Below are positions 13,511-21,594 of a stretch of DNA of 34,645 nt, one piece after another. The stretch lies in NCBI GenBank assembly GCA_947571135.1, contig CANOWY010000014.1:1-34645 (forward strand). Direction: 5' to 3'. The notes below the pieces were generated by a model. That model was not told the DNA's origin and made no database searches. It was given only the letters and a program-made list of their open reading frames with translations. Position 1 is the stretch's first letter. Every line of letters begins with the position of its first letter. Both the position numbers and the translations under genes were made by a program. Origin of the DNA: an uncultured Mycoplasmatota bacterium (GTDB lineage Bacteria > Bacillota_I > Bacilli_A > RF39 > UBA660).

Positions 13511-15563
13511 ATTATCTTTAAAAAACATCAAGAAAAGCATTAAAGATTACGCCATCTATTTCTTTACACTCATTCTAGGAGTTGCCATATTTTATGTCTT
13601 TAATGCGATTGATTCCCAAACCGTTATGATGGATGTAACCTCATCAACAAGAGAAATCATAAAACTTATGACCAATATGTTATCAGGAGTCAGTGTCTTT
13701 GTTTCCTTTATTTTAGGTTTTTTAATTATTTATGCTTCTAGGTTTTTAATCAAAAGAAGAAACAAGGAATTTGGAATTTATTTAACCCTTGGTATGAGCA
13801 AACGAAAAATTGCCAGTGTTTTATTCTTTGAAACCTTATTTATAGGAATTATTTCTTTATTCGTAGGTTTATGCGTAGGTATTGTATTATCACAACTTAT
13901 GAGTTTATTAGTTGCCAATATGTTTGAAGCAAACTTAACCAAATTTACCTTTACTTTTTCAAGTAGCGCCTGTATAAAAACACTTATCTATTTTGGTATT
14001 ATGTATTTCCTTGTCATGATTTTTAATACGGTAAACGTAAATAGATGCAAATTAATTGATTTATTACATGGAAGCAAGAAAAGTGAAAAAGTAAGACTTA
14101 AAAATCCATTGATTTGTACAATCATCTTTATTGCTTCTTCTACTGTATTAGGATATGCTTACTACTTGGTTACAGGAGGAATAGCAGAGTTAACAGAAGC
14201 CACGCAAATATTCAAACCTATTATTATGGGAGCAATCTCTACATTCTTTCTTTTTTGGTCTTTATCTGGATTAATTTTAAGAATTGTAATGCACATGAAA
14301 AAAGTATACTACCATGGACTAAATACCTTTGTTGTTCGCCAAATCAGTAGTAAAATCAACACAACCGTAATGTCTATGACAGTAATTTGCCTTATGCTAT
14401 TCGTAACCATCTGTGTTTTGTCTTCCTCACTTTCCATTAAAAACTCCATGACTGCTAACTTAAAAACAATGGCTCCTGTCGATGTCCAATTTTATAAATA
14501 CTTGAATTTAACTGAAGAATCAGTAAAAAACTCATGGCGATTTACAGATAAAATGATAGAAGACTCTACCATTCCCTTAAGAGAAACACTAGCAAACTTA
14601 AACTTTGATGTAGATGCCTATTTAAAAGATATTGTAGAATTTAATCTTTATGGAACAGAAGAAATTAAAATAAAAGACACATTAGGAACATATTATGACG
14701 AATTAAAAACGAAATACCCGCTAATGAATTATGAAAATGAAGAAACATTTATCAAACTAAGCGACTACAACAAACTTGCTAAATTATTTTCACTAGAAGA
14801 ATATACATTAAACGAAAATGAATACATTTTGATTGCTGACTACAAAGAACTAGTGAGTATACGTTCTGTTGCATTAGAAAGAAATACAACGATAAACCTA
14901 TTAGGAAAAAATTATAGCCCTAAATATAAAGAAGTAAAAGATGGATTTATTTTTATGAATAGTACCCATGCCAACAGTGGAATCTTTATCATTCCAGATA
15001 ATGCAGTAAATGAATCCTTAAAAGTAGAAAGTATCTTAACCGCAAACTATAAAGGAACAGAAGAAGAAAAAGAAATCATCGAAAATCGCATAGCAATAGA
15101 TATGGAAAGTCATCCTTACAATGCAAAAACAAACCTTAGCGGAGCAACAAAAATTGCTCTTTATGAAGCAAGTATTGGTCTTGGTGCCATGGTAACATTC
15201 ATTGGTTTATACTTAGGAATTATTTTCTTGATTTCAAGTGCAGCCATTCTTGCACTAAAAGAACTATCAGAATCAACAGACAATAAAATGCGATTTGCTA
15301 TGCTAAGAAAAATAGGAACCGACGAGGCAATGCTAAATAAGGCTTTATTCTACCAAATTGCGATATTCTTCTTATTCCCACTTGTGATTGCAGGAATACA
15401 TTCCATCTTTGGTATCCAATTCTGTAACTTTCTTTTAGCAACATTCGGTAACGATAAATTACTTCCATCCATCATCATGACAGCCATTTTCTTAGGCTTA
15501 ATCTATGGAGGATATTTCCTAATTACTTATTTTGTAAGCAAAAACATCATAAAAGAAAAATAA
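13500..15563 (+). CDS. ABC transporter permease, BceB/YxdM type
   Basis: A 687-residue FtsX-superfamily permease. The first helix (DYAIYFFTLILGVAIFYVF) and the motif RRNKEFGIYLTLGMSKRKIA are family hallmarks. It shows about ten membrane helices with one large extracytoplasmic domain between helices VII and VIII (about residues 310-540), the region that sets peptide specificity in BceB proteins. The C-terminal domain repeats the FtsX pattern with MRFAMLRKIGTDEAML. There are no frameshifts, and the length fits the family. The extracytoplasmic domain is Glu/Lys-rich and not recognisable enough to name the antibiotic. Confidence 0.92.
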   Translation: MLCKLSLKNIKKSIKDYAIYFFTLILGVAIFYVFNAIDSQTVMMDVTSSTREIIKLMTNMLSGVSVFVSFILGFLIIYASRFLIKRRNKEFGIYLTLGMSKRKIASVLFFETLFIGIISLFVGLCVGIVLSQLMSLLVANMFEANLTKFTFTFSSSACIKTLIYFGIMYFLVMIFNTVNVNRCKLIDLLHGSKKSEKVRLKNPLICTIIFIASSTVLGYAYYLVTGGIAELTEATQIFKPIIMGAISTFFLFWSLSGLILRIVMHMKKVYYHGLNTFVVRQISSKINTTVMSMTVICLMLFVTICVLSSSLSIKNSMTANLKTMAPVDVQFYKYLNLTEESVKNSWRFTDKMIEDSTIPLRETLANLNFDVDAYLKDIVEFNLYGTEEIKIKDTLGTYYDELKTKYPLMNYENEETFIKLSDYNKLAKLFSLEEYTLNENEYILIADYKELVSIRSVALERNTTINLLGKNYSPKYKEVKDGFIFMNSTHANSGIFIIPDNAVNESLKVESILTANYKGTEEEKEIIENRIAIDMESHPYNAKTNLSGATKIALYEASIGLGAMVTFIGLYLGIIFLISSAAILALKELSESTDNKMRFAMLRKIGTDEAMLNKALFYQIAIFFLFPLVIAGIHSIFGIQFCNFLLATFGNDKLLPSIIMTAIFLGLIYGGYFLITYFVSKNIIKEK

Positions 15564-15605
15564 ATCTATGCTAAAATAAAAAAAGAATAGAAAAGAGTGG
15601 TAAAT

Positions 15606-16715
15606 ATGGCCTATGTAACAGCAATTAAATCATCCATTTTGATTTTTCCATTCATAGCCCTTATTTTTACCATTCCTTTTATTTTGCATGAATACCATAA
15701 ATATGGATCCATTCAGCCTTTTAAAACGTTAGTGGTGTATTCCTTTATTCTTTATATGATTACCATATATTTCTTAGTCATATTACCACTTCCTAATTTA
15801 GAGAGTGTAGTAGAAAAACCCAATATGATTCGTTTACTACCATTTGGATTTATAAAAGATATAATCCGCGAATCATCACTAATTATCACAAATCCAAGTA
15901 CCTATTTAAAAGCCTTAACAGAACCATGTTTTTATACCGTTATCTTTAATGTATTTATGACCATTCCTTTTGGAATGTACTTACGTTATTACTTTAAATG
16001 CAGTTTAAAAGAAACCTTTACTTTTAGTTTCTTATTAAGTCTATTTTTTGAACTAACCCAAATAACAGGTCTTTACTTTATCTACCCTCATCCTTATCGC
16101 GTCTTTGATGTGGATGACTTACTAACCAATACTTTAGGTGGACTCATTGGATATGGCATGATGGGAATTCTAGATAACTACCTACCAACGAGAACAGAAC
16201 TAGACGAAAAAGCAAGAAGAGTAGGAGAAGAAGTATCAGGACTTCGAAGAATAACCCTCTTTTTCTTAGATTTCTTTTTGTATATTTTTATTGGTATGTT
16301 AACAAATTTATTTTTAAAAGGTTACCATCCCTTTCTAATTGTTTTCTTACTTTATTATGGTATAATTCCATTACTAAATAAAAATGAAACACTAGGGGGA
16401 AGTTTCTTACATGTCAAAATAGAATATAAAAATGTACGATTCATCCGTTCTGTTTTTAGAAATTTATTTTTACTAATCTATTATTTTTTATTTCCGTTTT
16501 GGTCTCTTTTAGGAACATACCACTTAGTGAATCACTTAGAGGCCGATGCAAAAATTTCTATCTATTTTTATCTAGCAAGTTTAGTTATGATTGTCTTATT
16601 TTATCTTATTAATGGACTTATCATACTAACCAAAAAGAAACATTTTTATGACAAAATTTTAGGAAGTACTTATATAAGTACAACAAAGAAAGAGAGAGGA
16701 TATATTGAAGATTAA
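15606..16715 (+). CDS. VanZ-like membrane protein with C-terminal RDD-like domain
   Basis: Residues 1-190 follow the VanZ pattern: several helices, a polar MIRLLPFGFIKDIIRES stretch, FNVFMTIPFGMYLRYYF, and the signature FELTQITGLYFIYP with FDVDDLLTNTLGGLIGY. Residues 200-360 resemble an RDD domain (RRITLFFLDFFLYIFIG, then NETLGGSFLHVKIEYKN). VanZ gives low-level teicoplanin resistance in enterococci by an unknown mechanism; VanZ-RDD fusions are common in Bacillota. The GTG three codons upstream lies in the GAGTGG ribosome binding site, so ATG 15606 is chosen. It follows the permease by 42 bases; TGCTAAAAT may be an own -10 element. Position inside the cassette suggests a role in envelope defence. 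Confidence 0.82.
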   Translation: MAYVTAIKSSILIFPFIALIFTIPFILHEYHKYGSIQPFKTLVVYSFILYMITIYFLVILPLPNLESVVEKPNMIRLLPFGFIKDIIRESSLIITNPSTYLKALTEPCFYTVIFNVFMTIPFGMYLRYYFKCSLKETFTFSFLLSLFFELTQITGLYFIYPHPYRVFDVDDLLTNTLGGLIGYGMMGILDNYLPTRTELDEKARRVGEEVSGLRRITLFFLDFFLYIFIGMLTNLFLKGYHPFLIVFLLYYGIIPLLNKNETLGGSFLHVKIEYKNVRFIRSVFRNLFLLIYYFLFPFWSLLGTYHLVNHLEADAKISIYFYLASLVMIVLFYLINGLIILTKKKHFYDKILGSTYISTTKKERGYIED

Positions 16716-17043
16716 AGAAAACATACCTATTGTAATAGGAACAATACTATTAATTTTATTATGTGGAATGACTTATTATTTTACATTTCAGGAATACACT
16801 ATGTATTATGCCAAAATTGATAACACTAAAATGAATCTTGTAGAGGGAGATATGCAATATGAATACACCTTGACTGCTTACAAAGAAAATGGAGGTGCTA
16901 AAGAAATTAAATTTAAAACCTCAAGAGAACTAAAACAAGATGCTTATATTGAATTAAAATATATGATTGTTCGCGGAGTAGTAAGTTGGAAAGAAGTGTA
17001 TTACGAGGAATTAACAAACAAAGTTCAAGAAAAATATAAATAA
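16705..17043 (+). CDS. YxeA family (DUF1093) small exported protein
   Basis: This 112-residue protein has one N-terminal membrane or signal segment (IPIVIGTILLILLCGMTYYF) and an extracytoplasmic domain with the family pattern YYAKIDNT, YEYTLTAYKENGGAKEIKFKT, then LKYMIVRGVVSWKEV. The TTG start has AGAGAGGA at good spacing and overlaps the end of the VanZ-like gene by 11 bases, so the genes are co-translated. In B. subtilis, yxeA is the last gene of the yxdJKLM-yxeA operon, a two-component and ABC transporter locus induced by the human peptide LL-37. The same set of neighbours here supports the call. Its molecular role is unknown. Confidence 0.87.
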   Translation: MKIKENIPIVIGTILLILLCGMTYYFTFQEYTMYYAKIDNTKMNLVEGDMQYEYTLTAYKENGGAKEIKFKTSRELKQDAYIELKYMIVRGVVSWKEVYYEELTNKVQEKYK

Positions 17044-17054
17044 GTAGGTGAAGA

Positions 17055-17468
17055 ATGAAAAAGAAATTTATAATTGCTTTCTTAATGGGAATATTTCTAT
17101 TTATAGGAATAGAAACAACTTTTTACTTTATCAATAAACCTAAATATTTACTGCATTTACCCAATCTTGAAAAAATAAAAAGCATAGAGATAGAAAATAA
17201 GGAAATAGAAAATGTAGAAAAGAAACAAGAAATTTTAGATATACTAAATAGCGAGGAAAGAACTACAAAAATAGAAAGTATCCAAGATATTCCTGTAAAT
17301 ACAGAGGAAAAATTAAAAATTGATTTTCATTTTGTAGAAAAAGGAACCTCTACTTTGTTTCTATACAAAAGAAAGAATAACTTTTATATAGAACAGCCTT
17401 ACAATGGCATTTATAAAATAACGGAGAGGGAATACGAAAAAATAAAAAAATTTAGTTTAGAAGAATGA
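17055..17468 (+). CDS. DUF5301-like exported protein
   Basis: The 137-residue protein has an N-terminal signal or anchor helix (FIIAFLMGIFLFIGIETTFYF) with no lipobox. The rest resembles DUF5301 domains: IKSIEIENKE, then KKQEILDILNSEERTTKIESI, the strand EEKLKIDFHFVEKGTSTLFLY and the closing YIEQPYNGIYKITEREYEKI. Function is unknown. It starts 12 bases after yxeA with RBS AGGTGA and is probably the last gene of the peptide-response transcript. No hairpin clearly ends the operon; 17469-17528 holds the promoter region of the next gene. Confidence 0.75.
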   Translation: MKKKFIIAFLMGIFLFIGIETTFYFINKPKYLLHLPNLEKIKSIEIENKEIENVEKKQEILDILNSEERTTKIESIQDIPVNTEEKLKIDFHFVEKGTSTLFLYKRKNNFYIEQPYNGIYKITEREYEKIKKFSLEE

Positions 17469-17528
17469 CTTCTAAATTTTTTAAACTCATGTTATAGTTG
17501 TGTTAGATAAGAAATGGAAAGTGATTGT

Positions 17529-17990
17529 ATGAAAATAGAAGTTCCAACTATAAATGACTATGAACAAGTAAACGACTTAGCGTGCCAAGTCCATGAACTA
17601 CATGTTAGTTGGCGACCAGACCTATTTTTGCCGCCCAAAGAAGCCATAACAAAAGAAAGATTTGTAAGTTTAATGGAAGAAAAAAGTATATTTGTTGTTA
17701 AAATAGAAGATAAAATTGTAGGATATGTTACATTTTGTATTGTAGAAAAAGAAAATCTTATTCTGCGTTTTAGAAAACAATTGTCTATTGATGCCATGTG
17801 TGTAGATAATAAATATCGTGGGCAAGGAATAGGTTCATCCCTATTAGAATTCATAGAAAAATATGCCAAAGAAGCGAATTGCACAGATATTTATTTAACC
17901 GTGAATGAAGAAAATACAAATGCTATAAAAACCTATGAAAAATTTGGCATGAAAGTAAAAAATATTGCTTATTCAAAAGAAATAAAATAA
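17529..17990 (+). CDS. GNAT family N-acetyltransferase
   Basis: The 153-residue protein has the GNAT fold: motif A VDNKYRGQGIGSSLLEFIEKYAKE, with the acetyl-CoA loop R-G-Q-G-I-G at about 97-102, and motif B LTVNEENTNAIKTYEKFGM. The substrate cannot be told from the sequence; the N-terminus (DYEQVNDLACQVHELHVSWRPD) is like that of many small-molecule or protein acetyltransferases in Bacillota. An ATG at 17514 is in frame but overlaps the GGAAAGTGA ribosome binding site, so 17529 is preferred. TTATAGT near 17491 may be its -10 element. Confidence 0.88.
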   Translation: MKIEVPTINDYEQVNDLACQVHELHVSWRPDLFLPPKEAITKERFVSLMEEKSIFVVKIEDKIVGYVTFCIVEKENLILRFRKQLSIDAMCVDNKYRGQGIGSSLLEFIEKYAKEANCTDIYLTVNEENTNAIKTYEKFGMKVKNIAYSKEIK

Positions 17991-18023
17991 AGGAACTAAA
18001 AACAAAAAATAGATAAAAATTTT

Positions 18024-18056
18024 GTCGAACGATTTCTAGTTTAGAGTCGTTTTTTT
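18024..18056 (+). terminator. Rho-independent terminator after the GNAT gene (repeat copy 1)
   Basis: AACGATTTCTA pairs with TAGAGTCGTT across a GTT loop with one bulged T and one G-U pair, and is followed by a run of T. The same hairpin recurs at 18924-18951. Confidence 0.75.
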
Positions 18057-18096
18057 GTGCTAAACTATACTTTAAAAAAGACGAGGAGGCCTAAGG

Positions 18097-18621
18097 TTGA
18101 ATGAATTAATAGAAAAAAATATAAAAGTGGAAAGCATGATTTATGAAGCAAGAGGTTGCCAGGTTATGCTTGATTCGAATCTTGCCAAATTATATCAAGT
18201 GGAAACAAAAAGAATTAACGAAGCCGTAAAAAATAATCCTGATAAATTTCCAGAAAGGTTTTCTTGGAAATTAACGGAAGAAGAAAGCGATAATTTTTTG
18301 GTCTAAAATTTCGACCAAAAAATAGAAAGAAGAGGAGGGAGATTTAAAAATTCGCGAGTATTTACAGAACAAGGGATTGCTATGCTTGCTACTCTTTTAA
18401 AACCCTTAGACATTGAAAAATATAATCAACAATATAAGAATTTGCAAGTTTTTTATTCAAATACTTTTCATGACAGACACTTTATTTTGGATAGAAATAT
18501 CGTTTACCATTGTGGATCTAGTCTAAACCATGCGGGAAATAAAACATTTTCTATCAATATTTTAGAAGATGAGTTGTTAAAAGAGTCTTTAATTGCCAAC
18601 ATCAAAACGTTATTTATTTAA
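18097..18621 (+). pseudogene. ORF6N domain protein, copy 1: premature stop plus internal deletion
   Basis: ORF6N proteins are phage-type DNA-binding proteins related to the KilA-N/BRO group. The TTG start (RBS GGAGG, seven bases) opens NELIEKNIKVESMIYEARGCQVMLDSNLAKLY and WKLTEEESDNFLV, then hits TAA at 18304-18306. The same frame continues without interruption as NFDQKIERRGG...VFTEQGIAMLATLLK, so one nonsense mutation (likely from GAA) separates the halves. At ATLLK the sequence jumps directly to PLDIEKYNQQYKNLQVFY and the family C-terminus (IVYHCGSSLNHAG, FSINILEDELLKESLI). The roughly 119 residues present between these points in copy 2 are missing, consistent with deletion between TTTTAAAA repeats. 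Confidence 0.8.
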
Positions 18622-18669
18622 CAAATATTTTCTAGTTTTTGTTATAATGTTTTTAAAGGAGTAGAAAAA

Positions 18670-18909
18670 ATGAGAGAATTAAAAATAAAAGGAATCTATA
18701 AACATTATAGTGGGGATTTGTATATGGTAGAAGATATAATTTACCATAGTGAAACAGGAGAAAAAATGGTGGCTTATCGTGCCCTTTATGAAGATAATAA
18801 ACTTTGGTGTAGACCTTATGAAATGTTTTTAGAAGAAGTAAATAAAAATGGACAAAAATATAGATTTGAATTACAAGAAATAGAAAGTAAAAATGAACAT
18901 TATAAATAG
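18670..18909 (+). CDS. DUF1653 family protein
   Basis: This 79-residue cytosolic protein matches DUF1653: GIYKHYSGDLYMVEDIIYHSETGEKMVAYRALYEDNKLWCRPYEMFLEEV, covering almost its whole length. The fold is a small beta-barrel-like domain of unknown function, widespread in bacteria and phages. TATAAT (18643-18648) lies 21 bases before the ATG with RBS AAAGGAG between them. The gene sits between the two copies of the duplicated ORF6N block and is itself intact and single-copy. Confidence 0.9.
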   Translation: MRELKIKGIYKHYSGDLYMVEDIIYHSETGEKMVAYRALYEDNKLWCRPYEMFLEEVNKNGQKYRFELQEIESKNEHYK

Positions 18910-18923
18910 GGAATATTTTGTCG

Positions 18924-18951
18924 AACGATTTCTAGTTTAGAGTCGTTTTTT
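18924..18951 (+). terminator. Rho-independent terminator after DUF1653 (repeat copy 2)
   Basis: The same hairpin as at 18024-18056 (AACGATTTCTA, GTT loop, TAGAGTCGTT) is followed by T residues. The promoter region of the second ORF6N copy follows directly. Confidence 0.75.
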
Positions 18952-18989
18952 CTATGTTAAAATATCCTACAAAAAAGGAGGTCTAAGGT

Positions 18990-19871
18990 TTGAATGAATT
19001 AATAGAAAAAAATATAAATGTGGAAAGCATGATTTATGAAGTGAGAGGTAAACAAGTTATGTTAGATTCCGATTTAGCAAGACTTTATCAATGCGCAAAT
19101 GGTACAAAATCTATTAATTTAGCAGTAAAAAGACATATCAACCGTTTTCCGGAAAGATATATGTTTCAACTTACAGAACATGAACTATCTATTTTGCGGT
19201 TTCAAGTTGAAACCGCAAACATAAATAATAAAAGTCGCACGTTTCCTTATGTTTTTACAGAACAAGGTGTTGCTATGCTAGCCACCATTTTAAAAACAAG
19301 TGTTGCAGAAGAAATAAGTATAAAAATTATGGACGCTTTTGTTGCCATGCGTAAAAACATTTCTACCAATTTATTAGAACAAAAATATATTAATAATCAA
19401 GTCATGAAAAATACAGAAAACATAAAATTATTACAAGCGTCGTTTTCAAAATTTGAAGAGAAGAGAAAAGAAAAGCAAATGAAATCTATTTTAATGAGCA
19501 GATTTTTGATGCCTATTCCAAAATTATAGACATTATGAAAGAGTCACAAGAAGAACTAATAATCATTGATAGTTACGCCGATAAAACAGTATTAGATATG
19601 ATAAAAAATCTAGAATGTAAAGTAATTTTAATTACAAAGAAAACTTTTAAAACCATTAGACATTGAAAAATATAATCAACAATATAAGAATTTGCAAGTT
19701 TTTTATTCAAATACTTTTCATGACAGATACTTTATAATAGACGAAAATATCGTTTACCACTGCGGATCTAGTCTAAACCATGCAGGAAGTAAAACATTTT
19801 CTATCAATAGATTAGAAGATAAAATGATACAAGAACTATTAATGAATAATGTTAACAAATTATTTACATAA
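18990..19871 (+). pseudogene. ORF6N domain protein, copy 2: two compensating frameshifts
   Basis: The TTG start behind AGGAGG opens NELIEKNINVESMIYEVRGKQVMLDSDLARLYQ, then INLAVKRHINRFPERYMFQLTEHEL and FPYVFTEQGVAMLATILKTSVAEEISIKIMDAFVAMR, a complete ORF6N domain and start of the linker. The frame is lost in a GA-rich stretch around 19455-19490. The family sequence continues in another frame as IFDAYSKIIDIMKESQEELIIIDSYADKTVLD...KVILITK, and returns to the first frame at about 19644 with LLKPLDIEKYNQQYKNLQVFYSNTFHDRYFI through to TAA at 19869-19871. A truncated 179-residue product with an intact DNA-binding domain could still be made. Confidence 0.8.
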
Positions 19872-19930
19872 CAAAACACTTCTCTTTTTTGTTATATTTG
19901 CTATAATAAATTTAAGAAAGAGGTAAGAAT

Positions 19931-20266
19931 TTGAAAAAAATTGTTTTGTTCATGTTTATCAGTTTGTTTTTTTATGGTTGTAGTAGTGCTAATAAACCAT
20001 TTTATAAAGAAATTATGGAGAAGGAAGAATATACAATTATTGATGTTAGAACAGAAGAAGAATATAAAAGTGGTCATGTTAAGGGTGCCATAAATATTCC
20101 TTATGAAACCATAGATAAAAATGTAAATTTAGACAAAGAAAAGACAATTTTTGTTTATTGCAAAAGTGGTACAAGAAGCAAAATTGCCTATACAACCTTA
20201 AAAGATTTAGGATATACCGTTTATGATTTAGGTGGTTATGATAGTCTAGAGTTAGAGAAAGAATAA
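19931..20266 (+). CDS. Rhodanese-domain lipoprotein
   Basis: The signal peptide ends in the lipobox FFYGC (Cys17), so the protein is exported and lipid-anchored. The rhodanese domain follows: YTIIDVRTEEEYKSGHVKGAINIPYE, and the active-site loop VYCKSGTRSKIAYTTLKDLGY with the catalytic Cys. It probably handles sulfane sulfur or acts in thiol redox at the cell surface; the substrate is unknown. The TTG start has AAAGAGGT upstream and TATAAT at 19902-19907. At 111 residues it holds a single domain. The next small gene follows within four bases. Confidence 0.9.
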   Translation: MKKIVLFMFISLFFYGCSSANKPFYKEIMEKEEYTIIDVRTEEEYKSGHVKGAINIPYETIDKNVNLDKEKTIFVYCKSGTRSKIAYTTLKDLGYTVYDLGGYDSLELEKE

Positions 20267-20269
20267 AAT

Positions 20270-20431
20270 ATGAAAAGCGAATTTATTGCGATTGTTTTAT
20301 CATTTTTAGCATGTATTTGTTTCTTTGGCGTTTATTTTTTTCATCAAGAAATATTAAATTTAGCATTAGGATTGACTTGGCTTGTTATAGCAATAGGAAA
20401 TTATAGAAATTTTAAGAAAAATAGAAAGTAG
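20270..20431 (+). CDS. Small two-helix membrane protein
   Basis: A 53-residue reading frame (MKSEFIAIVLSFLACICFFG... to NYRNFKKNRK) lies between the rhodanese and DUF3795 genes, with gaps of three and seven bases. It has two hydrophobic segments (about 4-23 and 29-45) and a basic C-terminal tail. No family is recognised. A clear ribosome binding site is lacking (GAGAAAGAATAAAAT), so translation may depend on coupling to the upstream gene. Confidence 0.6.
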   Translation: MKSEFIAIVLSFLACICFFGVYFFHQEILNLALGLTWLVIAIGNYRNFKKNRK

Positions 20432-20438
20432 TGAAAGT

Positions 20439-20738
20439 ATGTTAGAATTACAAACCAAAAATGAAGTGGAATCTAGATGTGGAATTGAATGTTCGAAATG
20501 TCATTTTAAACAAGAAGAAAAAATATGCCAAGGTTGTTTAAACATCACGCAACCTTTTTGGGGAGAAGTTTGTCCTATTAAAAAATGCAGTGAAGATAAA
20601 ATGGTAAGTTGTTGTGGAGAATGTAGTGATTTTCCATGCGATTTATTAAAATCTTTTGCTTATGATAAAGAGCAAGGAGATGGTGGAGAAAGAATCGAAA
20701 ACTGCGCTCGTTGGTGTGGAAATAGGAAAAAGTTATGA
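20439..20738 (+). CDS. DUF3795 cysteine-rich protein
   Basis: The 99-residue protein carries 13 cysteines in the DUF3795 pattern: CGIECSKC, CQGCLN, W-GEVCPIKKC, then CCGECSDFPCDLLKSFAYD and GERIENCARWC. Such spacing suggests zinc or iron-sulfur binding; the function is unknown. Its stop overlaps the start of the YdcF-like gene (ATGA), so these two are co-translated, and the rhodanese gene upstream probably shares the transcript. Confidence 0.88.
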   Translation: MLELQTKNEVESRCGIECSKCHFKQEEKICQGCLNITQPFWGEVCPIKKCSEDKMVSCCGECSDFPCDLLKSFAYDKEQGDGGERIENCARWCGNRKKL

Positions 20739-21403
20739 AAAAGAAAGTATTAAAACTAACAAAATGTGTTTGTATTCTATGCCTCGTTTGTTTATGCTTT
20801 GTATTTTCTTTAAATTTTTATGTAAAAGGAAGTACTAAAAATCAAATTTTAAGTGAAGAGGAAGTTACTAAAATTGAAAATGTTAATGCAATTCTTGTGC
20901 TAGGAGCAGGAATATGGGGTGATAAACCAAGTCACATGTTAGAAGATCGATTATTGGAGGCTATTTCTTTATATAAAAAAGGTGTTTCTTCTAAAATCAT
21001 TATGAGCGGAGATCATGGAAGAAAAGAATATGATGAAGTAAACATTATGAAAGAATTTGCGATTCAAAATGGAATACCTTCCGAAGATATTTTTATGGAT
21101 CATGCTGGATTTTCTTCTTATGATAGTTTGTATCGAGCAAGAGAGATATTTGGAGTAAAAAAAGTACTAATAGTTACACAAAAATATCATTTATATCGTG
21201 CTCTATACATTGCCAATAAACTAGGGATTGAAGCCTACGGCATACCTTCTAATCCAAGGAAGTATGGAGGACAAACTAAAAGAGAACTTCGTGAAATACT
21301 AGCCAGAAACAAAGATTTTATTAAATGTATTCTAAAACCAAATCCTACTTATTTAGGTGAAACAATCCCGATAAGTGGAAGTGGGGATTTCACTAATGAT
21401 TAA
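20735..21403 (+). CDS. YdcF/SanA-like protein (DUF218)
   Basis: One N-terminal membrane anchor (CVCILCLVCLCFVFSLNFYV) precedes a DUF218 domain: AILVLGAGIWGDKPSHMLEDRLLEAISLYKKG, KIIMSGDHGRKEYDEVNIMKEFAI, then FSSYDSLYRAREIFGVKKVLIVTQKYHLYRALYIA. These match SanA, linked to envelope barrier function and vancomycin sensitivity at high temperature in enterobacteria; biochemical activity is unclear. It has 222 residues, with the bulk of the domain expected outside the membrane. It is the last gene of the rhodanese-DUF3795-ydcF group. A weak hairpin (ACGG/CCGT, 21459-21485) followed by T residues may end it; otherwise 21404-21566 shows nothing. Confidence 0.88.
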   Translation: MKKKVLKLTKCVCILCLVCLCFVFSLNFYVKGSTKNQILSEEEVTKIENVNAILVLGAGIWGDKPSHMLEDRLLEAISLYKKGVSSKIIMSGDHGRKEYDEVNIMKEFAIQNGIPSEDIFMDHAGFSSYDSLYRAREIFGVKKVLIVTQKYHLYRALYIANKLGIEAYGIPSNPRKYGGQTKRELREILARNKDFIKCILKPNPTYLGETIPISGSGDFTND

Positions 21404-21566
21404 AGAATTAAAATTATCGATACTATAACGATAGCAAAGCAAAACAACAATATAATGGACGGTGATTAACTGCATTAATATCCGTTTTTAGCATTAAAAC
21501 AAAATATATTGAATAAAAATAAAAAGAATGAAGAGAATAGAATACGCTAGAAATTCAAAATAAAAC

Positions 21567-21594
21567 CTTGCACATATAGATGCAAGATTTTTTT
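21567..21594. terminator. Terminator hairpin between the YdcF-like and ZIP genes
   Basis: CTTGCA (21567-21572) and TGCAAG (21581-21586) enclose an eight-base loop and are followed by a T tract on the plus strand. On the minus strand the hairpin directly follows the ZIP transporter stop codon, with a weaker T-rich tail, so it may serve both genes. Confidence 0.75.

Larger units (their letters stand above)
18019..19871 (+). repeat. Tandem duplication of a terminator, promoter and ORF6N-gene block
   Basis: Two blocks lie about 896 bases apart. Both begin with the same hairpin (GTCGAACGATTTCTAG..., near-identical for over 30 bases at 18024 and 18920), then a short promoter region, a GGAGG ribosome binding site and an ORF6N gene with nearly identical first codons. 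Their gene ends (about 18400-18560 and 19650-19810) are also nearly identical over roughly 160 bases. DUF1653 lies between the blocks. Even the sequence after each gene (AACAAA...TTTTTGTTATA) is similar, so the duplicated unit included the next promoter. Confidence 0.75.

Noticed and set aside
20656-20838. 60-aa plus-strand frame overlapping DUF3795 and the YdcF-like gene
   Set aside because: Out of frame with two well-supported coupled genes; a shadow.
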